From positions 1 to 52,712 of the forward strand of contig NSJL01000024.1 in NCBI GenBank assembly GCA_002634385.1: a stretch of 52,712 bases of DNA. Direction: 5' to 3'. Position numbers and translations under genes: made by a program. Position 1 is the stretch's first letter. Each line of letters starts with the position of its first letter. Source of the stretch: Nitrospira sp. Lineage in GTDB: Bacteria > Nitrospirota > Thermodesulfovibrionia > Thermodesulfovibrionales > Dissulfurispiraceae. Positions 25,116 through 34,128 of this stretch are shown here, one piece after another. The notes under the pieces are model-generated. The model saw nothing but the letters and a program-made list of their open reading frames with translations. It was not told the DNA's origin and did no database searches.

Positions 25116-26036
25116 ATGCCCACGGTAAGCGTTGTTATTCCCGTATACAACCGTGCACACTGCATTGCCGAGGCCGTCGAGTCCGTCCTGGGCCAGACCT
25201 TCAGGGAGTGCGAAGTGCTTGTCGTGGATGACGGGTCCACGGACGCCACCCCCGAAGTCCTCGCCCGGTACGGGGACCGTATACGGTACCTCCGGCAGGA
25301 AAACGCAGGTCCGGCGGCGGCGCGCAACCGCGGCATACGGGAGAGCAGGGGCGAGTTTGTCGCTTTCCTCGATTCCGACGACCTCTGGCGGCCGGAGAAG
25401 CTGGAGCTGCAGGTAAGGGAGTTCCGCGGGGACGACCGGATGGGTATCGTAGCCACCAATGTCGTCTTCCTGTATCCGGACCGGGAGGTGAGGACCCCCT
25501 TCGGCGAGAAGGATACCGGGGCCATACGGGACGGCTTCCTCGATGAATTCCTGATGGTGACATCCAGCGTCATGATCCGCACGGAGTGCTTCAGGGAGGT
25601 CGGGCTGTTCAACGAGACCCTGCAGTACGCCGAGGACCTGGACCTGTTCTACCGTGTTGCCCGCTCGTACCACTGCAGGATCCTCGGGGAGTACCTGACG
25701 ATAAACAGAAGGGCCGGGGGCGGCAATATGGTTACGGATGGAGCGAAAAGAGAGCGTATGGTGGCCGATACCCTGCGGTGCTTCGAGAGGATCTTCTCGT
25801 ATCCCGAAAACAGAACGAAGACCGCCCGGCAGAAGAACCGTTACCGGACCTTTTACCGGTGGATAGGGCTGATCGACCTTTACTCACGTCCCGGTGCAGC
25901 CCGGAAGTATCTCTGGAGATCCCTCCGGTATAAGCCGTGGGACCTCTCCCTTTACGTGCCCCTGGCGAAGTCGTTCCTGCTCGGGAAGGATCTGTACCTG
26001 AGGGCGAAGGCGGTGCGCCGCCGCCTTGCCGGGTAG
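25116..26036 (+). CDS. Family 2 glycosyltransferase
   Basis: The 306-aa GT-A enzyme has VSVVIPVYNRAHCI, VLVVDDGSTDATP, FLDSDDLW and EDLDLFYRVA. It is closely similar in plan to the next gene, suggesting an old duplication. There is no evident ribosome site before ATG 25116. A TATACT hexamer lies seven bases upstream (25103-25108), so a leaderless transcript is possible. The gene is separated from the previous one by 51 bp. Confidence 0.87.
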   Translation: MPTVSVVIPVYNRAHCIAEAVESVLGQTFRECEVLVVDDGSTDATPEVLARYGDRIRYLRQENAGPAAARNRGIRESRGEFVAFLDSDDLWRPEKLELQVREFRGDDRMGIVATNVVFLYPDREVRTPFGEKDTGAIRDGFLDEFLMVTSSVMIRTECFREVGLFNETLQYAEDLDLFYRVARSYHCRILGEYLTINRRAGGGNMVTDGAKRERMVADTLRCFERIFSYPENRTKTARQKNRYRTFYRWIGLIDLYSRPGAARKYLWRSLRYKPWDLSLYVPLAKSFLLGKDLYLRAKAVRRRLAG

Positions 26037-26086
26037 AGCGGACGCGGCGGGAAGAGTGCATCAATACGAACGCAAGGAGAGAGCTG

Positions 26087-27073
26087 ATGAATGTGCCACA
26101 AGAAAGGGGGACTGACCCGCTGGTTTCCGTTATCGTCCCCGCATACAATTGTGCGCGGTACATAACGGACGCCATCGAGTCGGTTCTGGAACAGACATAC
26201 CGGAACACGGAGATCGTCGTGGTGAACGACGGCTCCACGGACAACCTGAAGGAAGTCCTTCTGCCCTACCGGGAGAGGGGGCAAATACGCTACCTCTACC
26301 AGAATAACAGCGGGCCCTCCACCGCGCGCAACAAGGGGATGGAGGTGTCCCGGGGTGAGTACCTCTCCTTTCTCGATGCGGATGACCTGTTCCATCCCGA
26401 ACACATCGAATCGGTAGTCGCCTTCATGAGGGACTACCCCCGGGTGGATTTCGTCTTCACCAACTACGAGGTCTTCGGGGAGGGAAAGGTCTCCTGCCGT
26501 TCCGGGGTGGACCGGTGGAAGAAATTCCGGAGTATCCCGCACTACACCCTGAGACACGGACAGTGGCTGTTTGTTGAAAGCATTACGAAATACATTATCC
26601 GGTATGGCGGATTCGCGGCTACGAGCTGCGTCTCCCTGCGCCGGGGGGCACTGGAGGGCATCGAGCTGTTCCGGGAGGGTTTCTTCTACGGCGAGGACGA
26701 CGACTTTTTCTGCCGCGTCAATTACCGTCGCAAGGCGGGATATATCGACCGGGTGCTCGTGCGGAAGAGGGAGCACGGAGAGAGCCTTATTCATAACCGG
26801 CGCAACGCCCTGAGGAACACCCTTCATTTCATCAGGCTCGCGGAGCTGCAGAGGGAGTACTACCGTGATGACCCGGAGATACAGGAGATCCTCGACAGGA
26901 AGATCCCGCATCTTATCTTCGATTACTGCTGGCACCTCATCGACAGGAAGAAGTTCTCCGATGCCCAAAGGATGCTCGTCGCCTCCCTGCGGCAGTACCG
27001 GAGGGCATATCCCCTCTACAAGCTCCTCGCCAAAAATTACGTATCGAGGCTGTACCGGAGACTGGCCCTATGA
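26087..27073 (+). CDS. Family 2 glycosyltransferase
   Basis: The 328-aa GT-A enzyme has VSVIVPAYNCARYI, VVVNDGSTDNL, FLDADDLFHP and YGEDDDFFCRV. The start at ATG 26087 follows AAGGAGAGAG and matches the family N-terminus; the frame is open upstream but that portion lies within the previous gene. The last four bases overlap the second ELFV dehydrogenase gene. Confidence 0.87.
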   Translation: MNVPQERGTDPLVSVIVPAYNCARYITDAIESVLEQTYRNTEIVVVNDGSTDNLKEVLLPYRERGQIRYLYQNNSGPSTARNKGMEVSRGEYLSFLDADDLFHPEHIESVVAFMRDYPRVDFVFTNYEVFGEGKVSCRSGVDRWKKFRSIPHYTLRHGQWLFVESITKYIIRYGGFAATSCVSLRRGALEGIELFREGFFYGEDDDFFCRVNYRRKAGYIDRVLVRKREHGESLIHNRRNALRNTLHFIRLAELQREYYRDDPEIQEILDRKIPHLIFDYCWHLIDRKKFSDAQRMLVASLRQYRRAYPLYKLLAKNYVSRLYRRLAL

Positions 27074-28311
27074 ATGGCAGCCCTATATGCTCCCTGCACA
27101 TCCGCCTTGATATGAGCGGGGGGGTGCCCGCCTTTGTGGTGGTGGACTCGACCCTGAACAACACCAGCTCCGGGGGGCTCAGGATCCAGGAGGACGTCAC
27201 CATGGACGAAGTCAGGACCCTTGCCCGTGAGATGACCCTCAAATACAGCTTCATCGGACTCCCGCGGGGCGGGGCGAAGAGCGGCATCGCCATTCCTTCC
27301 CCTGCTGCTCCCGGGGAGAAACGGAGACTGCTCCGCGAAATGGGGAGCCGGCTTGCGCCCCTCATCAGGAAAGGCATTTATTACCCGGGGATGGATATGA
27401 ACTGCGGCCCGGAGGACCTGAAAGCGCTGTACCGCGGGGCGGGCATCACCCTGGAGAGGGTCACCGATACCTCTTACTTCACCGCCCTTTCCGCCGCCGG
27501 TGCGGTGGAGGCATGCAGGGACTTCCTCGGAGGAGGAAAACGGCCCCTCACCCTTGCCGTGGAAGGTTTCGGAAGCGTAGGAAGCTACCTGGCGCAGAGA
27601 CTGCCGGAAGAGGCCTACCGGATTGTGGCCGTCTCTACGGTCAAAGGTGCCGTTATGGACGAGAGGGGGCTTTCCGTACCGCGGCTTTCATCTCTCCGGA
27701 AGGAGTACGGGGATGATTGTGTCCTGAGGATGCCGGGGAAAAGGATCCCAAAAGAGGAGCTTTTCGCCGCGAGAGTCGATATCCTGCTGCCCTCAGCGCG
27801 GACATGGGTCCTTCATGGAGGAAATGCGGGCAGTGTCGGCGCACGGTGCATCGTTCCCATCGCGAACGCCCCGTATACCGAAGAAGCGCTGCAGATACTG
27901 CGGGAGCGCGGTATCGTTTGCCTCCCGGGCTTTGTGGTGAACAGCGGAGGGGTGTACGCTTCCTCCCTGTACGACAGCGGCGTATCTTCCGGGGAGATCG
28001 AGAGGATTTCCGGCTCCCTTTTCCGGGAGACGGTTTTCCGTCTCCTCCTGAAAAGCCGTGAGGTGGGGCAGTCCCCCGTAGGGATTGCGGAGAGGATCGC
28101 CCTGGACCGCCTCGAGGCTGCGGGAAGGAGCGGTAACGAAAAAAAGAAGCTGGACAGGGCGATGGAGAGACTGTTCCGGGAGCGGTTGTTTCCCGGCAGG
28201 TGGTACGCCCGGCGGTATGCCATGAAATTCAGCGGAAACCTGATGCGACTGCAGCGGCAGATCGAGGGCTATTCCCCGAGTGCGGCAGAGGGGGGCGCTT
28301 CTCCTTGCTGA
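27070..28311 (+). CDS. Glu/Leu/Phe/Val (ELFV) dehydrogenase family protein, copy 2
   Basis: The 413-aa protein is a diverged paralogue of the protein encoded at 6058-7359. It retains Lys58 (MTLK), Lys70 (GGAKSGI), Asp109 (GMDMNCGPEDL) and the nucleotide loop EGFGSVG (165-171). It shares the family phrase SARTWVLHGGNAGS with copy 1 (CARTWSIHAGNAGS), including the unusual ARTW-x-(I/L)H sequence. It should bind NAD(P) and a 2-oxo or amino acid. It is translationally coupled to a GT2 upstream and directly abuts a D-2-hydroxyacid dehydrogenase. The pairing suggests joint processing of one keto acid (inference). Confidence 0.76.
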   Translation: MNGSPICSLHIRLDMSGGVPAFVVVDSTLNNTSSGGLRIQEDVTMDEVRTLAREMTLKYSFIGLPRGGAKSGIAIPSPAAPGEKRRLLREMGSRLAPLIRKGIYYPGMDMNCGPEDLKALYRGAGITLERVTDTSYFTALSAAGAVEACRDFLGGGKRPLTLAVEGFGSVGSYLAQRLPEEAYRIVAVSTVKGAVMDERGLSVPRLSSLRKEYGDDCVLRMPGKRIPKEELFAARVDILLPSARTWVLHGGNAGSVGARCIVPIANAPYTEEALQILRERGIVCLPGFVVNSGGVYASSLYDSGVSSGEIERISGSLFRETVFRLLLKSREVGQSPVGIAERIALDRLEAAGRSGNEKKKLDRAMERLFRERLFPGRWYARRYAMKFSGNLMRLQRQIEGYSPSAAEGGASPC

Positions 28312-29412
28312 ATGCTCGCTTTTCCTGGGGTAATGAGGGTTCTTCTCCCTGAGCATATTGTGCAGAGTCATGGCGGACGCCTCACCCGCCTTGCCCCGGC
28401 ACTGGAGTTCGTCCCCCTGAGGATCGAACGCAGGGTGTCCATGGCCCGCACCCTCCTCCGCAGGACCGCGGAGCGCTGCATGCCCTATGGAGCGTACGCC
28501 CCCCTGCAGGACTGGATGGCGGGGGGGGCCTCCTACCGGTTTTTCACCGGCTCCCGCAGGCTCGAAAGCCCCCTGCCGGAAGTGCAGGGCCTCCTTGCCA
28601 CATGGCTGATGGACAGGGAGTGTCTGGGCACCCTCCTCCCCCTCCTGCCCGGGCTGCGATGGCTCCACTCCACGAAGTCGGGGGTGGACCACCTGCCGGA
28701 GGAGCTGCTGAAAGGAGGGGAGATTTCCGTTACCGCATCGCGGGGGGTACATTCAGGCCTTATTGCGGAGTTTGTGATAGGGCTTGTCTATTGCTTCAGC
28801 AAGGGGTTCCTGGAGCACCGGGAGCTGCAGGAAAGGCGCACCTGGGGACAGTTCCCATCTCTTACCGTGGAGGGCAAGACCATGGGAGTGCTGGGGATGG
28901 GGGGCATCGGCCGGGAGGTTGCCCGCAGGGCGAGGGCGAACGGGATGCGGGTGTACGGGCTCAACCGGCAGGGGCGTGAGGATGCGCTATTCGACAGGGT
29001 CTACTCCGCCCCAGGGATTTCCGAGGTACTGGGAGAGTCGGATTTCGTGGCGGTCTGTCTTCCCCTGACGCGGCATACCCGGGGGATGATCGGCGCGGCG
29101 GAGCTGCGCTGCATGAAGAAGGGCGCTTTCCTGATCAATATAGCCCGGGACCATATCGTCGATGAGGCGGCACTCGTGGCCGCCCTGCGGAAGAGGGATA
29201 TTGCGGGTGCTGCGGTGGATGTGGTCAGCAATGACTACCTGCCGCGAAACCACCCCTTCTATTCCCTGAGGAACGTTCTGATCACCCACCACTGTGCGTA
29301 CCGGGGGGAGGCCCCTTCCGCCGCCCTGATGGAGATCTTCGAGGAGAATCTGAAGCGCTTTGCCAAGGGAGAGCCGCTGGAGGGGAGAGTGGACCTGTCG
29401 GCGGGGTATTGA
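28312..29412 (+). CDS. D-2-hydroxyacid dehydrogenase family protein
   Basis: The 366-aa protein has the substrate domain split around a Rossmann domain with GMGGIG (195-200). The catalytic Arg is Arg279 (NIARDHIVD). His327 in ITHHCAY sits at the expected proton-donor position. The Glu that normally pairs with it aligns with Asp308 (VVSNDYLP), a conservative change. The family reduces 2-oxo acids to D-2-hydroxyacids with NAD(P)H. The ATG follows the preceding stop directly; ATG 28333 is an alternative start. It is the last gene before a 980-bp non-coding interval. Confidence 0.82.
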   Translation: MLAFPGVMRVLLPEHIVQSHGGRLTRLAPALEFVPLRIERRVSMARTLLRRTAERCMPYGAYAPLQDWMAGGASYRFFTGSRRLESPLPEVQGLLATWLMDRECLGTLLPLLPGLRWLHSTKSGVDHLPEELLKGGEISVTASRGVHSGLIAEFVIGLVYCFSKGFLEHRELQERRTWGQFPSLTVEGKTMGVLGMGGIGREVARRARANGMRVYGLNRQGREDALFDRVYSAPGISEVLGESDFVAVCLPLTRHTRGMIGAAELRCMKKGAFLINIARDHIVDEAALVAALRKRDIAGAAVDVVSNDYLPRNHPFYSLRNVLITHHCAYRGEAPSAALMEIFEENLKRFAKGEPLEGRVDLSAGY

Positions 29413-30393
29413 GGACGTTTTTTAATTGATGAAGGGCTATTTAAAAAGCTTTCTGAATAGGCATCCTCTGGTGTGGGGCAAGGGGGTACCCTCTTTCTTT
29501 GCGAGTGAATCCCTCCCTGTTCTCAGGGGATCTCCTCATTCCCCTCCCTCGAGGGGAGGGGAGAAAGGGGAGGGTGTCCGGCCCCCTCTGCTATTCCAGA
29601 CACTCGCTGCAGAGAAGAGGATACCCCCCTGCCCCCGTATATACTCCGTTTCAGAATCAGTCACTCAGGGAGACAGCCGGAGCTCCTCTACGCCGTCACC
29701 CCGGCGAGAGTCAGAATCCCTCAAAGCCGTCACCCCGGCGAAAGCCGGGGTCCAGAGTCTTTGAACCGGAGTCTTTCGGAAAAGGACTGGATCCCGGCTC
29801 AGAAGATCCGCCGGGATGACGGCAGAAGAAAAGAGAGGGGAGAGGGACCCCCTCTTTCTCTCTCTCCCAAAAGGAATGCATGTTTGATGGGCATGCATGA
29901 TGAAGAAGAAGAGGGGAGTCCTTGACAAGAATAAACCAGGGGACAGGGGGTGAGTGCTCCCTCTCTCAGAGAGGGGAGGAGGGGAGTTCTGAGCGGACCT
30001 TAGCTCTTGTTCGTCTCCTCTCTTCGTGAAACGGAGTGGCCACCACAGTGCATGCCAGAACGATGGAGGAAAAGAGGGGTCCCCGAAACAGTCGTAAGAC
30101 TTTTCGGGGCGGAGAAGGCGAGTTTGCGCTGTGGTAACGGAGTGAGCGGTAGAGAGGCAGAACAAGAGGTCGGGGAGCGAAGGACTCCTTGACTCCCTGA
30201 CACGGAAGGGGAGAGGTCAGAGGTGAGTCTCCCCGGAGGAGACGGGTATCTGAATCAACTATCCGCGAGGGAATACGGTGATCCTGTCGCATTGCAAGGG
30301 AAGGAATCCCCCTGCCTCTCCCTCCTGAAAGAGAGCGCATAAAGAGCAAGTAAGAAAATGAACACTGAAAAACGAGTGAACGGGATATAAGGA
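29413..30393 (+). other. Long non-coding interval with dispersed repeats
   Basis: No frame here has gene-like character; the open frames are arginine/proline/serine-rich and repeat-derived. Contents from left to right: a CCCCTCCC/GGGGAGGGG hairpin (about 29541-29565); the composite repeat at 29582-29834 with two GTCACCCCGGCGA(A/G)AG motifs; a CCCTCTC/GAGAGGG hairpin near 29957-29978; and a GC-rich tract (29980-30260) I cannot assign. The WecB gene begins at 30394 after ATAAGGA. The interval splits the island into two transcription blocks or marks an insertion point. Confidence 0.5.
29582..29834 (+). repeat. Composite dispersed repeat, copy 1
   Basis: The segment matches the reverse complement of 52207-52412 in order: CCCCCT-CTG..ATTCCAGAC, CTCGCTGCAGA.AAGAGGAT, TTTCAGAATC.GTCA, CCCCGGCGAAAGCCGGGGTCCAG, GGATCCCGGCTCAGAA, CCGCCGGGATGACGGCAGAAG. 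This copy carries about 47 bp extra in its middle, including a second CCCCGGCGA unit. The CCGGCGAAAGCCGG core is a REP-like palindrome. Confidence 0.75.
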
Positions 30394-31521
30394 ATGCACA
30401 AAATCATGGTGATATTCGGGACCCGTCCCGAGGCGATAAAACTGGCCCCGGTCATCAGGAAGCTCAGGGAGGATGGCGCCTTTGTCACCCGGGTCCTTGC
30501 CACCGCGCAACACCGGGATATGCTCGACCAGGTACTCCACCTCTTCTCTATAGAGCCGGACTACGACCTCGACCTCATGACCGGGAACCAGGGATTGGCG
30601 GACCTCACCGCCCGAAGCCTCAGGGGTGTCAGCGATATATTGGAGAGGGAGGGGCCGGACATGGCGGTCCTCCAGGGGGACACCACCACGGTGTTCGCCT
30701 CAGCCCTTGCCGCGTACTATCACAGAATACCCGTGTGCCATGTAGAGGCGGGGCTCAGGACCTCCGACAAATATTCTCCCTTCCCCGAGGAGGTGAACCG
30801 GCGTGTCGCCACCGTCCTTTCGGACCTGCACTGCGCCCCCACCGGGTGGGCACGGGAAAACCTGCTGCGGGAAGGGGTGCCGGGGGAAAGAATCCATGTC
30901 ACCGGCAATACCGTAATCGACGCGCTCGGGGAGATTCTCCGCAAACCGGTACGGCTGGAAGAGAAGTTCCCGCAGATAAACGGGTTCCTGGCGGCGGTGG
31001 GACGGATGATCCTGGTGACCGCCCACCGGAGAGAGAGTTTCGGTACGCCCTTTCTCGAAATGTGCGGCGCCCTGCGGGAGCTGGCGGACTCCCATCCCGA
31101 TACCGGCATCATCTACCCCGTGCACCCGAACCCCAATGTGCGACAGGCGGTGGAGGCGGTGCTCAGGAAGCATCCCCGGATATTGCTCATTGACCCCCTC
31201 GATTACCCCGCCTTCGTCGCCCTGATGAAGAGGGCGTATTTCGTCCTCACCGATTCGGGGGGCGTCCAGGAGGAGGCGCCCAGCCTGAGAAAACCGGTGC
31301 TGATCATGCGGGAGATCACCGAGAGGCCCGAGGGGGTGGAGGCGGGGGTGGCCCGGCTCGTGGGAAACAGGAAAGAAGGCATTGTGCGGGAAGCGTCCCG
31401 GCTCCTGGAATCGGAGGAGGAGTACCTCCGGATGGCCACGGGGGACAACCCCTTCGGGGACGGCCATGCATCCGGAAGGATTGTGCGGCATATGAGGGAG
31501 TACCTGGAGGCATACCGGTGA
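30394..31521 (+). CDS. wecB: Non-hydrolysing UDP-N-acetylglucosamine 2-epimerase
   Basis: The 375-aa protein matches WecB/MnaA in length and motifs: GTRPEAIK (9-16), QGDT (94-97, Asp96), HVEAGLRT (116-123, Glu118), FPEEVNRR (130-137, Glu132), GNTVID and DSGGVQEEAP. It converts UDP-GlcNAc to UDP-ManNAc in the cytoplasm, so the glycan may contain ManNAc or a derivative. No ManNAc dehydrogenase (WecC) is in the window. It starts the second block of the island and overlaps the next gene by GTGA. Confidence 0.93.
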   Translation: MHKIMVIFGTRPEAIKLAPVIRKLREDGAFVTRVLATAQHRDMLDQVLHLFSIEPDYDLDLMTGNQGLADLTARSLRGVSDILEREGPDMAVLQGDTTTVFASALAAYYHRIPVCHVEAGLRTSDKYSPFPEEVNRRVATVLSDLHCAPTGWARENLLREGVPGERIHVTGNTVIDALGEILRKPVRLEEKFPQINGFLAAVGRMILVTAHRRESFGTPFLEMCGALRELADSHPDTGIIYPVHPNPNVRQAVEAVLRKHPRILLIDPLDYPAFVALMKRAYFVLTDSGGVQEEAPSLRKPVLIMREITERPEGVEAGVARLVGNRKEGIVREASRLLESEEEYLRMATGDNPFGDGHASGRIVRHMREYLEAYR

Positions 31522-32771
31522 ACATCCTTGCCGTTCTCTACTGCTACCCGCCCCTCCTGTTCCCCGCTACTCTCTGCTATCTGAAACTGGTCACCGGGCT
31601 GCGCAAATACGGGCATTCGGTTACTGCAGTGACGGTGGATCCGGATTCCTTCGACCTTTACGACGAAAATCTTCTCGACTCCACCCTGGAGCGCTTCCTC
31701 CCCGGGGGGGTGGTCAACTATCGCGTGCGGTCATGGGAGTCGAATCCCCTGCTCAAATTCATGAAGGGAAGGGGGATCGGCCGGGAAATGCTCTACCGGA
31801 TGTTCGAGCCGAAAAAGAGGGAATGGGTCTTTCCCGCCGTCCGTTCCCTGAAGAAACTCGACCTCTCCTCCTATGACCTGATCCTGAGCTGCTCGCAGCC
31901 CCATGCGAACCACCTGATCGGGTACTGGCTCAAGGAGCGGACCCGCAAGCCCTGGATCGCCTATTTCAGCGATCCGTGGACGGATAATATGTACACACAC
32001 TACCGGGATGCGAAGGCGCTCCGGTACAACAGGGAGTGGGAGGACAGGGTGATCGGGGCCGCGGATGTGGTGCTCTTTACCTCTGAAGAGATGCTGCGGC
32101 TGGTCATGGAGAAGTACCCCCGCGGGATGGCGCGGAAATGCGGGGTGCTCCCCCACAGTTTCATCCCGGAATGGTACGGGCTCCCGGGAGGACTTATGGA
32201 GGACCCGGAGAGGAGGAGGGGAAGACTGCGGTTTGTCCATACCGGGCATTTCTACGGACCGAGAACCCCCCTGCCCCTCTTTGACGCCCTCGGGAGATTG
32301 CGGAAAGAGGTGGATTTGGAAGAGAGAATGGAGGTTCACTGCTATGGCCTCATGGAGGAGAAGTACCGGGAGCTGGCGCGGGAAAAAGGGCTCCTGCGCT
32401 TTGTGCATCTCCACCAGCCGATCCCCTATTTCTCTTCCCTCTCCGCCATGCGGGAAGCGGACTACCTGCTCCTGGTGGACGCCCCCCTGCAGAAGGGAGG
32501 GGAGAGCGTTTTCCTCCCCTCGAAGCTTATCGATTACCTGGGGAGTTACCGGCCGGTCATCGGTATCACCCCGGAGGAAGGGGCGAGCGCGCGCGTTCTG
32601 CGGGAAACCGGAAACCTGGTATGCGCCCTGGAGAGTGAGAAGGAAATCCGCGCATGCCTGAGGAGGATCCTGGAGGGCACTCTCGCGGTGACGCCCGAAA
32701 GGGAAGGGATCGAGAGATACCACTACCTGAGCGTCACCGGGCAACTGGATACCCTTATCAAAGAGAGGTAA
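31518..32771 (+). CDS. Glycosyltransferase, GT4-like (GT-B fold)
   Basis: The 417-aa protein starts at GTG 31518, overlapping wecB by four bases. It has an N-terminal Rossmann-like half beginning MNILAVLYCYPPL and DPWTDN in the middle. A donor-binding end has FLPSKLIDYLGS in place of the canonical EX7E motif, as in WbuB-like and related enzymes. Adjacent to WecB, it may transfer ManNAc or another HexNAc (inference). Confidence 0.75.
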   Translation: MNILAVLYCYPPLLFPATLCYLKLVTGLRKYGHSVTAVTVDPDSFDLYDENLLDSTLERFLPGGVVNYRVRSWESNPLLKFMKGRGIGREMLYRMFEPKKREWVFPAVRSLKKLDLSSYDLILSCSQPHANHLIGYWLKERTRKPWIAYFSDPWTDNMYTHYRDAKALRYNREWEDRVIGAADVVLFTSEEMLRLVMEKYPRGMARKCGVLPHSFIPEWYGLPGGLMEDPERRRGRLRFVHTGHFYGPRTPLPLFDALGRLRKEVDLEERMEVHCYGLMEEKYRELAREKGLLRFVHLHQPIPYFSSLSAMREADYLLLVDAPLQKGGESVFLPSKLIDYLGSYRPVIGITPEEGASARVLRETGNLVCALESEKEIRACLRRILEGTLAVTPEREGIERYHYLSVTGQLDTLIKER

Positions 32772-32776
32772 ACATT

Positions 32777-34099
32777 ATGGTATGGTTCGTTATCGGTTAC
32801 CTGTTTCTCTTCGTATTCAGACCGTTTGAGTACTGGCCTGTCCTGGCGACCATCCGTATCGAACGGGTGTACATGCTCTTTCTCATGACGGCGGTCTTCC
32901 TCTGGAGACACCGGAAGCACAAGCCGCACCCGGTGAACAGCACGCTCTTCGCATTCTTCTCGGCGATGCTCCTCTCCTCCCTTTTCGCCTTCAGGATGCA
33001 GGAGGCCTACTGGGCCAGCTTCGATTACTTCAAGCTCATCGTCTTTTACTACATCATCGTCCTCACCCTGAACGACGAGGAGCAGATGAAGAAATTCATC
33101 ATCGCCTATCTGGCGGTGATGTTCCTGTATGTGGGGAAGTCGGCATGGGAGTTTTTCGTCAATGACCGCCATATGTGGAGGATGGGGCTCCGGAGGATGA
33201 TCGGCATCGACACCACCTACGGCGATCCCAATTCTTTTGCCGCCTCCATCGCCTATTCCCTGCCCTTTCTCTGGGCCATGCTGAAGCAGAAGAGCCTTTC
33301 GTTCATGACGAGAAAGATGCTCTGGGCTTACGGGATACTTGCGGGGACATGCATTGTCTTTACGGGGTCGCGGAGCGGAATGGTGACGGCCCTCCTCTTC
33401 CTGTTCCTTGTCCTGTTCGGAGCCTCACGGAAAGTGCTGGGCGTCACCCTGGTACTGGTCATGCTGGCCTTCACCTGGAACTACATGCCGGAGGAATACC
33501 AGGTGCGCTTCAAATCCATCTTTGTAAAGGGTATCGCCCCCAAGGGCGCGGACGCGTCGGCGGAGGGGAGGATTGGCGGATTGAAGCAGGGGATTCACCT
33601 GTTCGGGAAGTATCCCCTGCTCGGGATCGGACCGGGGAACTTCAAATACGGGTGGGAGACGATGCCCGTGGGGGGCAGTGCGCATAACCTCTACGGGGAG
33701 TTGCTGGGCGAGCTGGGAGGGGTGGGTTTCCTGGCATTCCTCTTCCTCGTGGGGGTCATCATAAAGACACACCGCGGAATTACACGGGAAACGGGCCTGC
33801 GCCTGTCCGGCCTCCCTCCCGACGCGCCGCCGGGGGAAAAAGAGCGTCTCCTGTTCCTCAGATACGTTTCCGTTGCGTCGGTCCAGGCACTAGTGCTCCT
33901 CCTCTTCAACGGGAACTTCGGCCACAATCTGTACCGGTACAACTGGCTCTGGATAGGGGCTCTCGGCGTGCTCTCCGCCTGGTTCCTGCAACGGAAGGCG
34001 GACAGGAAGAGCGCTGTTCCGCTCTTCGCCCCGGGGATCCGCCCGGGAACCCCCACGGGAACCCCGATGAAAAAAGCCCCCGGGCGGAAAGCCCTGTAA
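32777..34099 (+). CDS. O-antigen ligase/polymerase-type membrane protein (possible exosortase-associated O-glycosylation ligase)
   Basis: The 440-aa protein is mostly hydrophobic, with roughly ten membrane segments. A periplasmic loop contains GSAHNLYGELLGELGGVGFLAFL, the HN..E.G signature of the Wzy_C/WaaL family. The phrase YGDPNSFA near the middle recalls the XrtA-associated putative O-glycosylation ligases (TIGR03097 type). It may polymerise the exported glycan or attach it to protein or lipid. The ATG at 32777 comes five bases after the previous stop and begins directly with a membrane helix, whereas the longer frame would prepend charged residues. Confidence 0.78.
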   Translation: MVWFVIGYLFLFVFRPFEYWPVLATIRIERVYMLFLMTAVFLWRHRKHKPHPVNSTLFAFFSAMLLSSLFAFRMQEAYWASFDYFKLIVFYYIIVLTLNDEEQMKKFIIAYLAVMFLYVGKSAWEFFVNDRHMWRMGLRRMIGIDTTYGDPNSFAASIAYSLPFLWAMLKQKSLSFMTRKMLWAYGILAGTCIVFTGSRSGMVTALLFLFLVLFGASRKVLGVTLVLVMLAFTWNYMPEEYQVRFKSIFVKGIAPKGADASAEGRIGGLKQGIHLFGKYPLLGIGPGNFKYGWETMPVGGSAHNLYGELLGELGGVGFLAFLFLVGVIIKTHRGITRETGLRLSGLPPDAPPGEKERLLFLRYVSVASVQALVLLLFNGNFGHNLYRYNWLWIGALGVLSAWFLQRKADRKSAVPLFAPGIRPGTPTGTPMKKAPGRKAL

Positions 34100-34128
34100 C
34101 GCGCGGGGACGGGAGGGACTCTTCCTGC

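Noticed and set aside
29426..29819. Short plus-strand frames of about 106-112 codons
   Set aside because: They are translations of the dispersed repeat (Arg/Pro/Ser-rich, RHPGESQNP-type text common to REP sequences), not a gene.
29413..30393. Possible CRISPR array in the repeat-rich interval
   Set aside because: The repeats are palindromic and irregularly spaced, with no constant repeat/spacer lengths and no cas genes nearby.
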